Shown piece by piece: positions 4,770-5,860 of a DNA stretch of 5,860 bases (position 1 is its first letter; each line of letters opens with the position of its first letter). This stretch comes from PALSA-911 sp043742865 (GTDB taxonomy: Bacteria; Pseudomonadota; Alphaproteobacteria; Acetobacterales; Acetobacteraceae). The notes below the pieces were generated by a model. It was not told where the DNA came from, did not search any database, and saw only the letters and a program-made list of their open reading frames with translations. The stretch lies in NCBI GenBank assembly GCA_043742865.1, contig JAYTXR010000262.1, forward strand, positions 1 through 5,860, given 5' to 3'. Made by a program: the position numbers and the translations under genes.

Positions 4770-5860
4770 ATGGAACCGCTCGCGCTCTATATCCATTGGC
4801 CGTTCTGCCTGGCCAAATGCCCCTATTGCGACTTCAATTCGCATGTCCGCGAGCGCATCCCGCAGGCCCGCTTCCGCGCCGCCTTGCGCACGGAACTGGC
4901 CTGGGAGGCCGCCCGGTTGGGCCCGCGCCGCCTGGTGTCGGTGTTCTTCGGCGGCGGCACCCCGAGCCTGATGGAGCCGGAAACGGTTGCCGTGCTTTTG
5001 GAGGATGCCAGGCGGCTATTCGTGCCGGCGGAAACCATCGAGGTCACGCTGGAAGCCAACCCGACCTCGGTCGAGGCCGGAAAACTGGCGGGTTTCCGCG
5101 ACGCCGGGGTGAACCGTATCTCGCTCGGGGTGCAGAGCCTGGACCCTGCGGCGCTGGCGTTGCTGGGACGCCAGCATTCGGCCGATCAGGCGATCGCGGC
5201 ACTGGCGATCGCGCGGCGCATCTTTCCCCGGATTTCGTTCGATCTGATCTACGCCCGCCCCGGCCAGACGCTGCCCGCCTGGCGCGCCGAGCTGCGCCGT
5301 GCGCTGGCCCTCGCGGCCGACCATCTGTCGCTGTATCAGCTGACCATCGAGCCCGGAACCGCCTATGAGGCGGCGTTTCGCCGCGGCGAAATCGTGCTGC
5401 CGGATGCCGACACCGCCGCCGCGCTGTACGAAGCCACGGCGGAGATCGGGCAGGAATTCGGCCTCGCGCCGTATGAGGTGTCCAACTACGCCGCGCCCGG
5501 CGCCGAAAGCCGCCATAATTTGGCCTATTGGCGCTACCAGGACTATGCCGGTATCGGGCCGGGCGCGCATGGCCGCATCACCCTGGACGGCACGCTGCTG
5601 GCCACGCGGCGCCACCGCGCCCCGGAACCCTGGGCCGAGCGGGTCGAACGGCTGGGTCACGGCACCACGGCGGAAGAAAAAATGTCACCCACCGATCGGG
5701 CGCGCGAGATGCTGCTGATGGGATTGCGGCTGACCGAGGGCGTCGATGAAGCGCGGTTTGCCGCGCGTTGCGCCCTTGCCCTGGACGACGCGCTGGACCC
5801 CGACATCCTGCACCGGGCGATCGAGGCCGGCTATGTGATCCGGACCGGTCACGGGCTCGC
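4770..5860 (+). CDS. hemW: HemW-type radical SAM heme chaperone, C-terminus beyond the window
   Basis: HemW is a radical SAM protein related to HemN that binds heme and delivers it to respiratory proteins; many databases still call it coproporphyrinogen III oxidase-like. The visible 363 residues start MEPLALYIHWPFC and carry the iron-sulfur motif Cys13-X3-Cys17-X2-Cys20 in KCPYCDFNSH, the form typical of HemW. FFGGGTPSL follows (about 60-68), then EANPTSVEAG, NRISLGVQSL, FDLIYARPGQT, LYQLTIEPGT, HNLAYWRYQDYAGIGPGAHG and the HemW C-terminal stretch AREMLLMGLRLTEG. Family members are about 380-390 residues, so only some 20 are missing. The ATG is 17 bp after the rdgB stop; no strong Shine-Dalgarno is seen and no better upstream start exists in frame. 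The operon rph-rdgB-hemW is common in alphaproteobacteria. HemW rather than true HemN is favoured by the CPYCDFNS and HNLAYW motifs. Confidence 0.93.
   Translation, partial: MEPLALYIHWPFCLAKCPYCDFNSHVRERIPQARFRAALRTELAWEAARLGPRRLVSVFFGGGTPSLMEPETVAVLLEDARRLFVPAETIEVTLEANPTSVEAGKLAGFRDAGVNRISLGVQSLDPAALALLGRQHSADQAIAALAIARRIFPRISFDLIYARPGQTLPAWRAELRRALALAADHLSLYQLTIEPGTAYEAAFRRGEIVLPDADTAAALYEATAEIGQEFGLAPYEVSNYAAPGAESRHNLAYWRYQDYAGIGPGAHGRITLDGTLLATRRHRAPEPWAERVERLGHGTTAEEKMSPTDRAREMLLMGLRLTEGVDEARFAARCALALDDALDPDILHRAIEAGYVIRTGHGL

Noticed and set aside
4349..5368. A 339-codon plus-strand frame across rdgB and hemW
   Set aside because: It is a Pro/Arg/Gly-rich shadow. The frame beginning at 4770 carries the full set of HemW motifs and stays open to the window edge.

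Overview
The window looks like a piece of chromosome from a GC-rich alphaproteobacterium, most likely in the Rhodospirillales/Acetobacteraceae. This rests on gene order and protein style: hrcA/grpE facing away from rph/rdgB/hemW is a familiar alphaproteobacterial arrangement, and the RNase PH, RdgB and HemW sequences carry motifs typical of the group. Species cannot be named from this alone. I see no mobile element, tRNA, rRNA or CRISPR array.

The minus-strand half (1-3270) is a heat-shock cluster read right to left. It starts with hrcA (heat-shock repressor), then a transglutaminase-like gene of unknown substrate, then grpE (nucleotide exchange factor), then the first 111 codons of dnaK (Hsp70), which runs off the left edge. 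HrcA normally represses chaperone genes, and GrpE and DnaK work as one folding machine. The transglutaminase-like gene is the odd member. It sits between hrcA and grpE, has what looks like its own extended -10 promoter beside a perfect palindrome, and lacks the usual catalytic His position.

The plus-strand half (3434-5860) is a tight housekeeping operon. rph (RNase PH, tRNA 3'-end trimming) overlaps rdgB (non-canonical purine NTP pyrophosphatase) by one base in a TGATG junction. hemW (radical SAM heme chaperone) follows 17 bp later and runs off the right edge.

The two halves are separated by a 163-bp divergent region (3271-3433) with a short tandem repeat of about 13 bp and a plausible hrcA promoter. 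A second short tandem repeat, 16 bp in three copies, covers the hrcA stop codon and places a stop in each reading frame. No stretch over 300 bases lacks a gene. Overall the gene content is ordinary. The items worth a second look are the inserted transglutaminase-like gene, its control region and the two small repeats.
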